Assembly (NCBI RefSeq): GCF_004664715.2
Contig: NC_051069.1
Coordinates: 77,150,647 to 77,214,646, forward strand
Length of the DNA stretch: 64,000 nucleotides
Reading direction: 5' to 3'
From: Peromyscus leucopus
Lineage: Eukaryota > Chordata > Mammalia > Rodentia > Cricetidae
Within the stretch, counting starts at the first letter, position 1. Each line of letters begins with the position of its first letter. A model generated the notes under the pieces. The model had not been told where the DNA came from, made no database searches, and worked only from the letters and a program-made list of their open reading frames with translations. Made by a program: the position numbers and the translations under genes. Shown piece by piece: positions 1-9,902 of this stretch.

Positions 1-255
1 GCCATAGAGAACAGTCAAGGAGAGGTGGGACCATACGCGGTGGCCCTGCTTAGTAACTATTTTCATATATTTGAAATGCAAAAAGGAATCTTTTTTTTTT
101 CATGACATGGGATCATGATGACATTGGCATGTGTTCTGAGCCTTGAATGGAAGGAAGAGTTTGAACTTGTAGGCATAGGTGGGGAGGCAATTAGAGGTGA
201 GGAAATGTCTTGGAGACAGCAAATCACAAGGGGTAACATTAACTACCTTTAAGTA
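1..255. other. Unique sequence, nothing recognised
   Basis: Ordinary AT-leaning sequence with a short T run near 91-100. No repeat family, exon signal or long reading frame is visible. Confidence 0.5.
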
Positions 256-428
256 CAATGTTTCTCAGCCTCCCTGATTACAGACATCACTGGGGATGCT
301 TGTTAAAAATACAGATTCCTAGCTCCACCTTGGGGCCTCTGGACCACATCCAGAGAGACAGGCCATCTGAATCTTTAACATGCGGCTCCTGAGTGAGTCT
401 TATAATAAACGAAGTTTGAGAAATACTG
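256..428 (+). mobile_element. MER5A-type hAT-Charlie DNA transposon fossil
   Basis: The stretch opens with CAATGTTTCTCA and closes with TGAGAAATACTG, which are imperfect inverted termini of the MER5A type. The body carries the diagnostic run about a tail of TTAAAAATACAGATTCCTAG and a later GAATCTTTAACATG. MER5A is a non-autonomous, mammal-wide element with no coding capacity. No matching 8-bp target duplication is visible, as expected for an ancient copy. Strand is by resemblance to the consensus only. Confidence 0.8.
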
Positions 429-1867
429 ATGAAGGATCTCAAATCTACTTCCAGGAAAAAATGAATCTGTAACCTATCTCAAATAGAGAAAAATCAAAAA
501 GTGGATTAAATAGGTTCGGACTTCTATAAAAGTTGGGTATGGACTGAGAATCTAATGAAAGGTTTCTATGCCCTGAAATAGGCTTTTATGAGAGTTGGAC
601 TCACCATTCCCAAAAGCTTTTAAAATGAAGACCACCATTTGCCCTAGAGGGGCTGGCGCTGGTCAGTGGGGAGTAGACTGAGTAACTGGGATCACTTGGC
701 ATTTGTGAGAAACTGAAAAGCATTCAAGCAAGCATGAATGAAAAGAGTTTGTTGTGAGGCTGCAGGGGTATCAACAAAGCCAAATGAGCAACTGGAGCTG
801 AACTTCAGCGAAAGCAGGAAGTTACCAGGCCTTGGTCTTTTCTCCCCATCCGCTTCTCTTCTCAGACCAGGGTCACAGGCTAATAGTCCGGTTAGAAATG
901 GCAATGGTCTTTACTCCTCATGTGGAGTCCTCAGATATAAGGAACCGATGAGGTCTCCTCGCCCAGTTTTACCGTCCACCTTACGTCACACGCCCGCACC
1001 TCATTTGATCAGCAATGGCACACCTTTGCAACCGCTTGACCTGTACACAATCAGAAGACGCAACTGAGAGAAAATGGAGGGGGGCTACCCAAGTGGAGCC
1101 AATGCATCTTCTTCCACCCTAATTCTCTATTCTACTACAAAAACAGCAATATTCTTAGTTCTAAATCATATATACTTGCAGGAATGCCACTGACTGATGC
1201 TTATAAACGGGAAGATTCTTTCCTAAAGTATTTCTGTATCTCTAAATTTAAATCAAGAAGCACTTGCTGAACTTCCTCAAACGTTTCATGAATAAACTGA
1301 AATTTAGGACTCTTTTGCCGCCAGAGGAATTTAGCACCTGTTTCTAATTGGTTTGTACTCAGTTCATCTGAACACTGGCCAGGTTCTCTGAAATGCAAAG
1401 AGCTTTGGAGAAGCTAGCATAGTCCTTCCTCTTTGAAAACTAAAAGCCTCATCCAAGGAAGGTGAGCCCAGGGGTTCCTCAGCTTGAGTTTGGCTAGCTA
1501 AACAGACAGAGCCCCATGAAATTCAACACAGTTTGTTCCTAAGGTCAGTCGTCTTTGGCTTCAGTATGGAAAAAAAAAAAAAAATGCTTTCCTGGATGCC
1601 TACCGATAAGCTGTGTGACAGAAGGCCACCGGTCCAAGGAAAACCTCTCCTACAGAGATGGTCAGAGAGCCTGTCCTAAGTCGAAGTCTTGTCTCACTGC
1701 ATGAAAGACCCCTAGTACTCTAATCTGGTTCCGTGACTTTTGCTTCTAACAGAGGTGCTTGACTTCCTGACTTCCGGTCCTGCGCACTCTCGTTTTTTTT
1801 CTTCTCCCCCTGGGTCATGTTCTCCGCCCATCCAAATACCAGTTCAACACATGTGGTGGTGGCCTGC
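429..1867. other. Unique sequence with no supported gene
   Basis: About 1.4 kb without a recognised repeat. A 109-codon frame at 738-1067 and a 65-codon antisense frame at 1201-1398 have no recognisable domain and no flanking splice or promoter signal. A pure A run of about 15 lies at 1569-1583. Confidence 0.5.
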
Positions 1868-1909
1868 ATGTGCGTGCGTGTGTGTGTGCGTGTGTGAGTG
1901 CGTGTGTGC

Positions 1910-1963
<54 letters not shown>
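1868..1963. repeat. (GT)n microsatellite with GC interruptions
   Basis: The 5' half is imperfect, with GCGT and GAGT interruptions; the 3' half is a pure GT run of about 50 bp. It abuts an antisense B2/B3 SINE, so it probably grew from that element's CA-rich 3' tail. It generates several false reading frames on both strands. Confidence 0.95.
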
Positions 1964-1965
<2 letters not shown>

Positions 1966-2112
1966 ACAGAAGCCAAAGGAGAGCATAAGATCCATTCACT
2001 GGAGCTGGAGTTGCAGGCTGGTGAGCAGCCCAGTTGATGCTGGGAACTGAACTCGGGGCTCATGAAAGAACAGAGGCTTCTCCAAACTACTGAGCCATTT
2101 CTCCAACCCGAC
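1964..2112 (-). mobile_element. B2/B3 SINE, antisense
   Basis: Read on the minus strand it gives the B2 head (GGTTGGAGAAATGGCTCAGTA) followed by the body that usually ends in a CA-rich tail, here expanded into the adjoining GT microsatellite. The tRNA-like box A (TGGCTCAGTA) is visible. Divergence is moderate. Such elements are Pol III derived and non-coding. Confidence 0.8.
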
Positions 2113-2428
2113 AATGAGATTTATAAAGTTTTACTTTTACAAATAGGCTCATTTTAGTCACTGTTGTTATATTGAGGTTTTAGAAAAATAATAATTGGAA
2201 AAAAAAAAACTTTTATTAAAACATTCCACAGAGGAAACTGGCCAAGGAAATTGAAAAAAAAGACCCAAAGTAAAGGAGGTGTTCAGTTTCACTATTTTCC
2301 CCCCTTAAGCTGCATATATTGCATCTCTCTGGCTTCGAAAAGCTAAGCGCTTACTCGGCCTGCTCTGCCAATTCCAGAGACTTCACCAGCTTTCCAGAGT
2401 TTTCGTCACTTGAGACAAGATTTGTGAC

Positions 2429-2632
2429 TGAGCTAGAAAGATGACTCCGTTTAAGAGCATTGGCCACTCTTCCAGAGGACCCAAGTTCTATTCCTTGTAT
2501 CCACATGGCAGCTCATGTGTCTGTAACTCCATTCCCAGGAGATCTGGCTCCCTCTTCTGGCTTCCCTGGGCACTGCATGCACATGATGCGTAGACAGATG
2601 TAGGCAAAACACACACACATAAAAATAATATT
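2429..2632 (+). mobile_element. B2/B3 SINE
   Basis: It starts at TGACTGAGCTAGAAAGATGAC, has the TTAAGAGCA box region and the CTCTTCCAGAGGACCC block, and ends in a CA and AT-rich tail. The body has diverged substantially. It stands some 30 bp upstream of a second B2 in the same orientation. Confidence 0.85.
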
Positions 2633-2662
2633 TTTCAATTTTTAAAAATATGTGTCCCTGAC

Positions 2663-2846
2663 AGGACTAAAGAGATGGCTCAGTGGCTAAGAGCACTAAC
2701 TGCTCTTCCAGAGGACCCAGGTTCAATTCCCAGCACCTACATGACAGTTCGCAACTATCTGTAACTCCAGTTCTAAGGGATCTGACACCTTCACACAGAC
2801 ATACATACAGGCAATAAAACAGCGCACATGAAATAAATAAGTCATT
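2663..2846 (+). mobile_element. B2 SINE
   Basis: It contains AGAGATGGCTCAGTGGCTAA, GAGCACTAACTGCTCTTCCA and CCAGGTTCAATTCCCAGCAC, the classic B2 tRNA-related head with boxes A and B. The tail is a CATACA and AT-rich segment. It follows another B2 head to tail, which is a common arrangement of independent insertions. Confidence 0.9.
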
Positions 2847-3159
2847 TTTTTAATTTTTAAAAAAATCTGTACCTACATACAGATATACAGACTTAAAAGA
2901 GTGTTTTTATCACTAAGAAAAAAGAGACATGATGAGAAACATCATAGTACATTTAATTTATATTATATCTAAATTTCTGGGGGCAGGATGTAAGATGATT
3001 TAAAGAGCAAGTGTATTGAGCTCAGAAGCTTGAAATGAATTATTTAGATGGAAATTGAAGAATGACTCTCTCTAGACTAGAAGACATGGAAAAGACCCCA
3101 AACAAAAACGTAACATCTCTAAAACAGCAAATGAAGAAAACCTTTGTTTTTTCCTTTTG

Positions 3160-3430
3160 CTTGAGACAAAACTTGTGCAATACACAACCAGCCATTTCAA
3201 GGTGCACAAGACAGTGGTGTTCAGTGCACTTGCCATGGTATGCCACCATTATTGCCCCCAAAACTTTCCAGCACCCCAAGAGAAGGCCCCACACTGAGTT
3301 ATCACTCTCCATTCTCCCTTCCCACAAATTCTCCCTGCCCCCAGCTACCATTACCTTGATTTCTGACCTGGGAGCTTTGCCTGCTCCAGATTTATCAAAC
3401 AAAAAGAATAATTTAAAATGGAACCTTTGG
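3160..3430 (-). mobile_element. Ancient L1M fragment, antisense, part 1
   Basis: On the plus strand this reads as the reverse complement of the mammalian L1M 3' region, with CACCCCAAGAGAAGGCCCC and TCACTCTCCATTCTCCCTTC in the expected order. It is interrupted at 3431 by a B2/B3 SINE and continues at about 3662. A 123-codon plus-strand frame (3062-3433) and a 120-codon minus-strand frame here are by-products. Confidence 0.7.
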
Positions 3431-3644
3431 TGACTGGAGAGGTGGCTTAACAGTTAAGAGCACTTGCTGCTCTTGCTGAACACCACAGTTTGGTTCCCAG
3501 CACACACCTGGCAGTTTGTAACTGTTAATAACTCCATTTCTAAGGGATCTGATGCCCTCTTCTGGTACCCATCAATACTGAAGGCACATGGTGCACATTC
3601 ATACATGTACACAAAACACTCATACATATAAAAGTAATAAATAT
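3431..3644 (+). mobile_element. B2/B3 SINE inserted in an L1M
   Basis: The head reads TGACTGGAGAGGTGGCTTAA followed by AGTTAAGAGCACTTGCTGCT. The tail is CA and TA rich. The flanks are a diverged target duplication: TTAAAATGGAACCTTTG at 3413-3429 against TTAAATGTAACTTTTG at 3646-3661. This dates the SINE after the L1M on either side. Confidence 0.85.
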
Positions 3645-3661
3645 CTTAAATGTAACTTTTG

Positions 3662-3870
3662 AACTTCAACTCCTTCACATGATGTTTTCATGTGTTAGCA
3701 TCATTGGCTTGAAATTTCCTTCAAACTGTATCAATACTTCATCCATCTTATGGGTAGATTATTCCACTGTACGTACACACTCGATTCCTCAGCCATTTAT
3801 CTGTTGATGAACATTTGTGTTGCTCTGACATTTTGTCTGCTATGAATCTTGTCTGCTGCTACTACAAGTT
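3662..3870 (-). mobile_element. Ancient L1M fragment, antisense, part 2
   Basis: It continues the order of the first part: a stretch resembling the L1M ATTATTCCACTGTACGTA region, then CATTTATCTGTTGATGAACA and a TGTTGCTCTGACATTTTG block. The order and orientation match the piece before the SINE, so the two were one element. Confidence 0.7.
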
Positions 3871-4190
3871 GAAGGTTTTAAAGGAAGCAACTTGGTATCT
3901 ATTCTCCTATACAGTGTTGGGTGTTTTGGCCACATATCAAGTCAAAACACTCCAGGGACTGATGCCACCTGAGCATACTTAGTGAGGAGTCCTTTTACTA
4001 GGTAAAACCAATTGGGATAAAACTGACCACACTTCTACCAAAAAAGAAAGAAAAGCTGTGGGCAGTTTTGGAGATGATGTTTGTAATAACTGATACATTA
4101 ACTTCAGTGAGAAATGAATTCATCAGATTCAGCAGCCAGAGCAGACATGGAGTGGGGGTCACAAGGAGAACTCAGAACCATTGTCTAGTT

Positions 4191-4191
<1 letters not shown>

Positions 4192-4233
<42 letters not shown>
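4192..4233. repeat. (GT)n microsatellite
   Basis: A pure GT run of about 40 bp. It feeds a spurious frame that starts with a cysteine-valine repeat. Confidence 0.95.
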
Positions 4234-4237
<4 letters not shown>

Positions 4238-5247
4238 TTTTTAAGGACTGCACAGCTGGAACAATTGTGTCAGCGTTCAGGAACTGTCAAGGCCTCATCT
4301 GACTTTATGAAGAATGTCTCTGAGGTGGATTTTATTGCTTTCAGCTGGAGAATGCATCCCACCCCACCAGCACAAAGCCACATGCCCACCAAGCACTGCC
4401 TGTCTTCTCCTGCCCTGAAGTGATCAGAAAGCCGGGGTCCACCACAGGGAACACACATGGAGCCAATTTGTGCCTCAAGTTGGCCCCTAGCTTACCACAA
4501 CCTGCAAGAGATAAGACACAGCAACATTCCAACAGGAACAGAAGCCCAAGGGAGTTCACCTTTGCTAAGGGTGCCTGTCCCTTTGTGGAATCTGCATTTT
4601 GTTTTTCCGGTAGACAATGGTCTTCATTTTCTAAACTTTCAGTAGAAGAACGCTCCAATTCTCTTTCCCAAAACTTTTTGGAGCTTCAGTGGCACTAATG
4701 TATTCTGCATCAATGTATACAATGTAAGAATATTATTAGATCCAAGTAAATAAATAAAGACTGTTTAGGGAAAGCAGTGGGGTGGGGACTGCAGGGAAGC
4801 AAGCCACATCTGCTCTTGCTCACAGTGTTCAATTCAGCCCACCTCGAAGGACCCCCAGCCTTGCTGGATCTTGATGCTCTGATGTTCACAGAGCAACTCA
4901 GCTCCCCGAGTCATCGTGTTGACACTGGGGATCCAACCAAGTGTTGAAAAGCCATGTGGAAGACCTCCTTCAGGCACACACTGGGAACAGAGGCAGCAAT
5001 CTTCTCAGGTCTCCTCTCGGAAACCAAATGTGAGCACTTGCCAGTTCCGTGTCTTTGAGGATACGCTTTGAGGAACTACTGCTGGATAATGTTCCCCACA
5101 CTAGAGATAAACTATGAATTTTTCCAGCTTTCAGACCATCCTGAAGAAGAGATCTTAAAGATAAATTAAACCAGTCGAACAGTTCTCACTTTAGGGACAC
5201 TGACAGTCAAGAAAATACTCTCTAAAGAGACAGAGATTCCAAAATCA

Positions 5248-5250
<3 letters not shown>
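4234..5250. other. Unique sequence with no supported gene
   Basis: About 1 kb without recognised repeats. Overlapping frames on both strands at 4340-4700 (62 to 105 codons) have no motif I recognise. AATAAATAAA at about 4747 follows an AT-rich stretch but has no gene upstream. Confidence 0.45.

Positions 5251-5295
<45 letters not shown>
5251..5295. repeat. (GT)n microsatellite
   Basis: Uninterrupted GT run of 45 bp. Confidence 0.95.
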
Positions 5296-5300
<5 letters not shown>

Positions 5301-5634
5301 GAATGTGTCTGGGAAATTCAAGTGGACCTTGAGATAAATAGGACTTAAAATTTAGTGAGTTTTTAAATAAAATTTTAACTTTATAAATTATTATTTTAAA
5401 AAGACTGCAAAATGAAATAAACATCACACACCACAATTAGCCAGACCCAAAGTCTCTACAGTTTGAACATCCTTTCTGAAGCTGCAGAGCTTCATGCCAG
5501 ATCTCCCACTTTCAAAATCAGATGTATTTTTATGCACTTGTCATAAAAATACCACTGAAACTGAAACATCCATGGCAGAATTAGAACAGAAAATTAATGC
5601 TATATCCTCTTTTATAAGAGGTTGTATGTTTTTT

Positions 5635-5996
5635 AAAAGAGCATTCTCAAGCTGGGGAGATGGCTCGGTCAGTAAAACACCTTACACAAGTGTGAAGACT
5701 TGTGTTCGGATCCCTAGAGCCCAGGTAAGAAGCGCTGGGCAGAGCAGTGCGCACACAGAGTATGGAGACAGGCGGATCTCTGAAACTCCGTGGCCAGCCA
5801 GCCACACTGAACTGATGAGCTTCCAATTTAGTAAAAGACTCAGTCTCCAAAACTAAAATTGGAAAGCAATCAAGGATAGACCCTCAATGTTGACCTTGGA
5901 ACTTCATGCATATGCACACATACCCACACTAACAAGCGGATACCACACACATATACAATTAATTTTTTTCTTTAAAACAAAAAAAGAGCATTCTCA
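5635..5996 (+). mobile_element. RSINE1/B4 SINE with a perfect 15-bp target duplication
   Basis: The element (5650-5981) opens with GCTGGGGAGATGGCTCGGTC and shows GTTCGGATCCCTAGAGCCCA, a B1-like middle ending in AGACTCAGTCTCCAAAA, and a tail of CACACATACCCACACTAAC type. It is flanked by identical copies of AAAAGAGCATTCTCA at 5635-5649 and 5982-5996. That is direct proof of an L1-style target-primed insertion. RSINE1 is a fused tRNA-like plus B1-like SINE without coding capacity. Confidence 0.93.
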
Positions 5997-6087
5997 CTGA
6001 AGCACAAAAGATGTAATTGTACTAGAGTCCTTGATGCTCTATTCTTGTGATTAAAAACATATAATACCAAGTTTTCTGTTTCTGTAT

Positions 6088-6226
6088 TTTTTGAGACAGG
6101 GTCTTACTATGTAGCCTAGCTGACCTAGAACTTGCTATGTAGATCAGGCTGGCTTTGAACTCAGAGAGTTCTGCCTGTCTCTGCTTCCCAAATGTTCAGA
6201 TTAAAGGTGTGAACCACCACTCTGAG
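6088..6226 (-). mobile_element. B1 SINE, antisense
   Basis: The plus strand reads TTTTTTGAGACAGGGTCTTA, then CAGGCTGGCTTTGAACTCAG and CTGCTTCCCAAATGTTCAGA and AAAGGTGTGAACCACCACTC, the reverse complement of a B1. B1 derives from 7SL RNA. The Pol III start would be at the right end. Confidence 0.93.
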
Positions 6227-6239
6227 CAGCATTTGCTAT

Positions 6240-6440
6240 CTTAATCATTTAAAGTGTGCAGGGCAATAGAAACAACTATACACACATTGCTATGATGCAA
6301 CAGAAATTCTAGAAGTTTTCAATTTGCAAACTAAAACTTTAAGTCCATAAACTTTCCATCACCTCTCCCACCAACTCTGGGAGTCCCCATTCTATGTGCC
6401 ATTTCTGTGAACTAAGAGTTTCTAGCTTTAACCCAGAAGG
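6240..6440 (-). mobile_element. Probable L1M fragment, antisense
   Basis: It resembles the same L1M antisense 3' region seen at 3160 (TTTAAAGTGTGCAGGGCAAT, then CATCACCTCTCCCACCAACT and GAGTCCCCATTCTATGTGCC). Divergence is high, so the call is by order of short matches. Confidence 0.5.
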
Positions 6441-6842
6441 AACTTAAAAGCCAGTTCATCCAAATGCTCCTTTTTAGCTGGGCAGACAGTGTTGCGAAAT
6501 GTTTAAACCACTAGCTCATGGTGGTAATGGGTGAGGCAGCTAGCACCCAGGCTCCCTCAATCAGCTGTCTCCAGTGTACCATGTTAGTAATTTGGCTATG
6601 GTTTGAGTTGTCTTGTCATAGAAATCAATGCTCATTTCCATACAGAAGAAAGCAATTTGCAGCAATTATTACAAACATCAAATTACAGTTCCAGAAATAG
6701 TTTGTGAATTGAGCATAGTGGCCCAGAAAAACTATACCCATGACCCTCTATAGTCAGCTTAGGTTTGAGGTAACTGCACATTTTCACGGAGTGCTTAGCA
6801 TAAGACCTGTGAGAAAGTTGTGAAAATAGTGAGGGACCAGCC
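6441..6842. other. Unique sequence, nothing recognised
   Basis: Contains a 60-codon plus-strand frame at 6518-6700 without recognisable features. Confidence 0.45.
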
Positions 6843-8164
6843 TTAATATTATACTTCCCAGGGGCTCAGGAGAGAGAACTACTAATGGCAAGGACTATTT
6901 TCAGAAAACAGAATCTCAGCATACTGAGTTCTATTGTCCACTTGCTTTAATTCCTCTAGCATAACATCCTTTACACACAGCTTCAGTTCTGTTCTCATGT
7001 CTAGCTCCTTTCTTGCCTGACTTCTCTCTATACTTATCTATTGCTCCCTCTAAGTTCTATCTTAATTCTCTCATCTTAACTCGGCCTTATCTAGGTCCTT
7101 TTCAGCTTGTTCTTACCCAGCTAGTACTTCCCTATCTGGCTCTTCCTCATCTTCCATCTCTTTCCTCTAGTACTCTCTTCTAGCCCTTCAATCTAGTTCT
7201 TCCCCACCTCAGTTTGTTCCTCTCAAGTTCTTACCTGTCTAGTTCTTCCATTCTCCTTTCTCTTCTCCGTCCCCCAGTGCCTTGGAAGTCCTGGTATATA
7301 TAGCCAGGCTTCCAGAGTCAACCGGAGGGGTGATAAGAATCATATTGAGAGGCAATAACCGTATCTCTGATAAGGTACTTTCCTTCATCTGGGGATGGAC
7401 CTGGCCGGATGCTGCCAATGATGATAATTACAGGGAGACTTGAACTGGGGTTCTGGCTGAGCATAGCTGTCAGCGCAGAAGGTTATCTAAATATTCCTAG
7501 AAGTGGTTAGGTAAGGAGTTAGAGGTCTATAAAGTTAGTAAGGATGTAAGAAAGGAGGGTCCGAGCTAAATTGTGTAAAGCTATTACTTAACATCCACCT
7601 GACCTAGGTGGTGTCTCCTTGTGGAATTTACTTTAAATCAGGAGACTTGCATGTGGACTGTTATTACTGCTAGTCCTTGAAAGTGGCCAAGGGAGATATC
7701 TGATTCCAGAGAAAGCCTTTCCTGAGGCTGTTCTCCAAAACCTGGAATGTGTATGTCCAGAGAGTGATCAGTCCACACTGTTAGCCCTTCTTAGGGAAAA
7801 ATCAACTGGGAAAACTATGAAGGCACACATGATTTTCATAATAGAAGACAGCTGATATATGATAAGCCAAGTAACACCAAAAGCTCCTTGGATTTTGGCT
7901 TCCTCTGGAGGAAAACCTTGATCCCTCCAGGTAGTGACTTTGCCATAACCAGATAAGTTCTTATGATATATTCCTGCCGCCTGCAGCACTACACAAGTAA
8001 AAGTTATAAGATAGAAAAAAAATTCATCCAGAACAGAAAGTGCCTACCAGACAATAAGGAGATGGACCCATGAAATCTCAGCAATATGGTCACCTAAAGA
8101 AGCTATGCACGGGGATAACACCAGTTGACATGCCAGCATAGATGTGGAAATCTCACAAAGCCCC
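6843..8164 (+). repeat. Long rodent dispersed repeat, family not named
   Basis: I recognise the sequence as a recurrent rodent dispersed repeat, from runs such as CTTCATCTGGGGATGGACCT, GATAAGAATCATATTGAGAG and GGAGACTTGCATGTGGACTG, but I cannot place it in a named family. It holds a pyrimidine-rich stretch (7000-7260), a TATATA-type motif at about 7297 and no reading frame over 75 codons. It leads directly into an L1 3' end at 8165, so it may be the upstream part of the same L1 or a separate ERV-derived unit. Confidence 0.55.
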
Positions 8165-8478
8165 ATGTCTAGATGAAGAGCAACAGACAGTTAATGGCTG
8201 TTAGGAGAGGGATAATCAGTTTTCTCCAAAGATGAGCCCCCTGATAGGTTATCTGACCCCAAATGGTCAGCCCTAAACACATGCTTATGAGCAACGCCAA
8301 ATGGACTCAGCAGGCTGTGTTTATATAGACATGTGTGTGACAATAATAACTAAAAAAGAGGTCTTGGGTTTGACAGGGAGTGGGGGGGGGAACACAAGAG
8401 GAGTTGAAGGGTTCCATGTGGGGTGGAAATAATATAAATATAGCACTTACATATGAAATTCCCAAAGAAAAATAACAT
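8165..8478 (+). mobile_element. Rodent L1 (Lx-like) 3' end
   Basis: It carries the L1 3' UTR sequence GGGATAATCAGTTTTCTCCA, the GATGAGCCCCCTGATAGGTT block, TGGACTCAGCAGGCTGTG, a G-rich run near 8380-8390 and a terminal AAATTCCCAAAGAAAAATAA. This is an old truncated 3' UTR with no coding capacity. Confidence 0.75.
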
Positions 8479-8501
8479 TTTCTTGTTTATTAAGAAGAAG
8501 A

Positions 8502-8532
8502 AGTTGGGCATGGCGGCTCATATCTAGGAACC
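8502..8532 (+). mobile_element. Truncated B1 start
   Basis: GTTGGGCATGGCGGCTCATA is the first 20 bp or so of a B1 and is cut off at about 8532. Too short for more than a tentative call. Confidence 0.45.
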
Positions 8533-8560
8533 AATATTTTTTTATTTACAAAGAAATCAC

Positions 8561-8910
8561 ACTGTGTTAATTGCTTTTCTATAGCTGTCATAAACCACCA
8601 TGACAACTTGTTATAGAACAAATAGTCTATTCTGGGCTTATGGTTTCAAAGGATCGGAGCCCATGATGGCAGGGCAGGGGTAATAGGCCTCAGCAGCTAG
8701 AGCAGCAACTGAGAACTCACATCTCAAACCACAAACAGGAAGCAGAGAGAGCACTGGAGATGGTAGAGGCCTCAAAGCCAACCACTGGTGACACATCTTC
8801 TCCCACAAGGCCACACCTCCTAAATCTTCCAAAATAGTTCCACCAACTAGGGATAAAGTATTCAAACTTTATATGAACTGACAGGGCGATTCTCATTCAA
8901 ACCATGACAT
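8561..8910 (+). mobile_element. URR1-like rodent repeat, copy 1
   Basis: This is one of four copies in the window of the same dispersed repeat (others at 14828, 34649 and 44044). Shared blocks include a start like TTTTCTATAGCTGTCA, TGATGGCAGGGCAG, CTCAAAGCC, ACAAGGCCACACCTCCTAAA and a final TTCTCATTCAAACCA. This copy is the most diverged. The family name is from memory and tentative. The antisense 75-codon frame here is not a gene. Confidence 0.65.
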
Positions 8911-9809
8911 ACTGTAAATATGAGACTTAACTCTACCCCAGGAAGAGATCTGTCTCTTGGGCAGTAGAACAAAGGTTCTGACAGCATCCTGTACCTAGTT
9001 TTCACTTCTCTCCAGGATCCTCAAAGTCTACCTGTGTGGCATCCCTAGATGGAATGAGTTGAGCCTAAAGCGAAGGCCCTGGGAAAATAGAATCTATTTT
9101 TCCCAGTTTTGTGGGAACAGTCAGTGAATACAGAAAAAAATGTTTGGGGGCATCTCTAGACTGCTGGGGACACAAGTAAGATTCCAGGTTAAGAGATTAG
9201 ACTGTGAATTTGGGTTTCTGGAGTTGAACTTACCCTTGCTTTATGTCAACCCTTCCTCTATTTCTGTTTTCTTACGTGTAAAATGTGAATGGAAACAGTG
9301 ATGGTCCCCAGGAAGAACAACACAAGCTGCCATCCTAAGCAGAACCTGGCTGGTGTCGCCCCAAACCTGCGACAGCTGTTCCCAATCCATCCCTCAATGG
9401 GCACTTCAGTCTTCCTGTCCCCTCTTTCCACCATCCTCTCTCTCCTCTCTACTTCCCTCACACTTCTATGTCTTCTTTATCACTTGCCTGTGTTCAATTC
9501 ATCCTCATGAGCAGGGCCAACCACATGATTGGTGATTGGAAGAAGTCTAAAGGTCTCATCTGCCATAACCTAAAAGTCTCTCTAAGACATTATGATGAGG
9601 AAACCAATACTCTGAATAATTATCCATTTTGGTGTAAAATCCCCAGTCTTCAATAGTGTTTAATAGTTAAAATATTAACCTGACTCATAAGCACTCTGGC
9701 ACATTCTCTTATATAATAATTATATCTATATAAGATTACCTGGCATGTGTATTAATTATTGAATTACTGTTATCCTCAAGCACCTGAAAAACATGAGTTT
9801 TCTTGTCTT
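8911..9809. other. Unique sequence with no supported gene
   Basis: Frames of 60 to 73 codons lie on both strands at 9258-9656, with no motif or splice context that supports them. An AT-rich stretch with ATATAATAATTATATCTATA lies near 9711-9732. Confidence 0.45.
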
Positions 9810-9902
9810 GTTCCTGACTGTATCCCCTACTGCTTCAGCAAAGCCTAGAAAGCAGTAGATGCTCAATAATTAGTCATCAAATGTTGAATGGCTGAACAAT
9901 GA
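9810..9902 (+). mobile_element. L2-like or MIR-like 3' end fragment
   Basis: GACTGTATCCCCTACTGCTT followed by AGATGCTCAATAATTAGTCA and AATGTTGAATGGCTGAAC follows the order of the mammal-wide L2/MIR 3' end, where a tag of the GTGCTCAATAAATGTTTGTTG type is typical. Short and diverged. Confidence 0.5.

Noticed and set aside
1740..2114. Overlapping frames of Cys-Val or Thr-His repeats on both strands
   Set aside because: Produced by the (GT)n microsatellite and an antisense SINE.
3062..3433. 123-codon plus and 120-codon minus frames
   Set aside because: They lie on an antisense L1M relic; no independent coding evidence.
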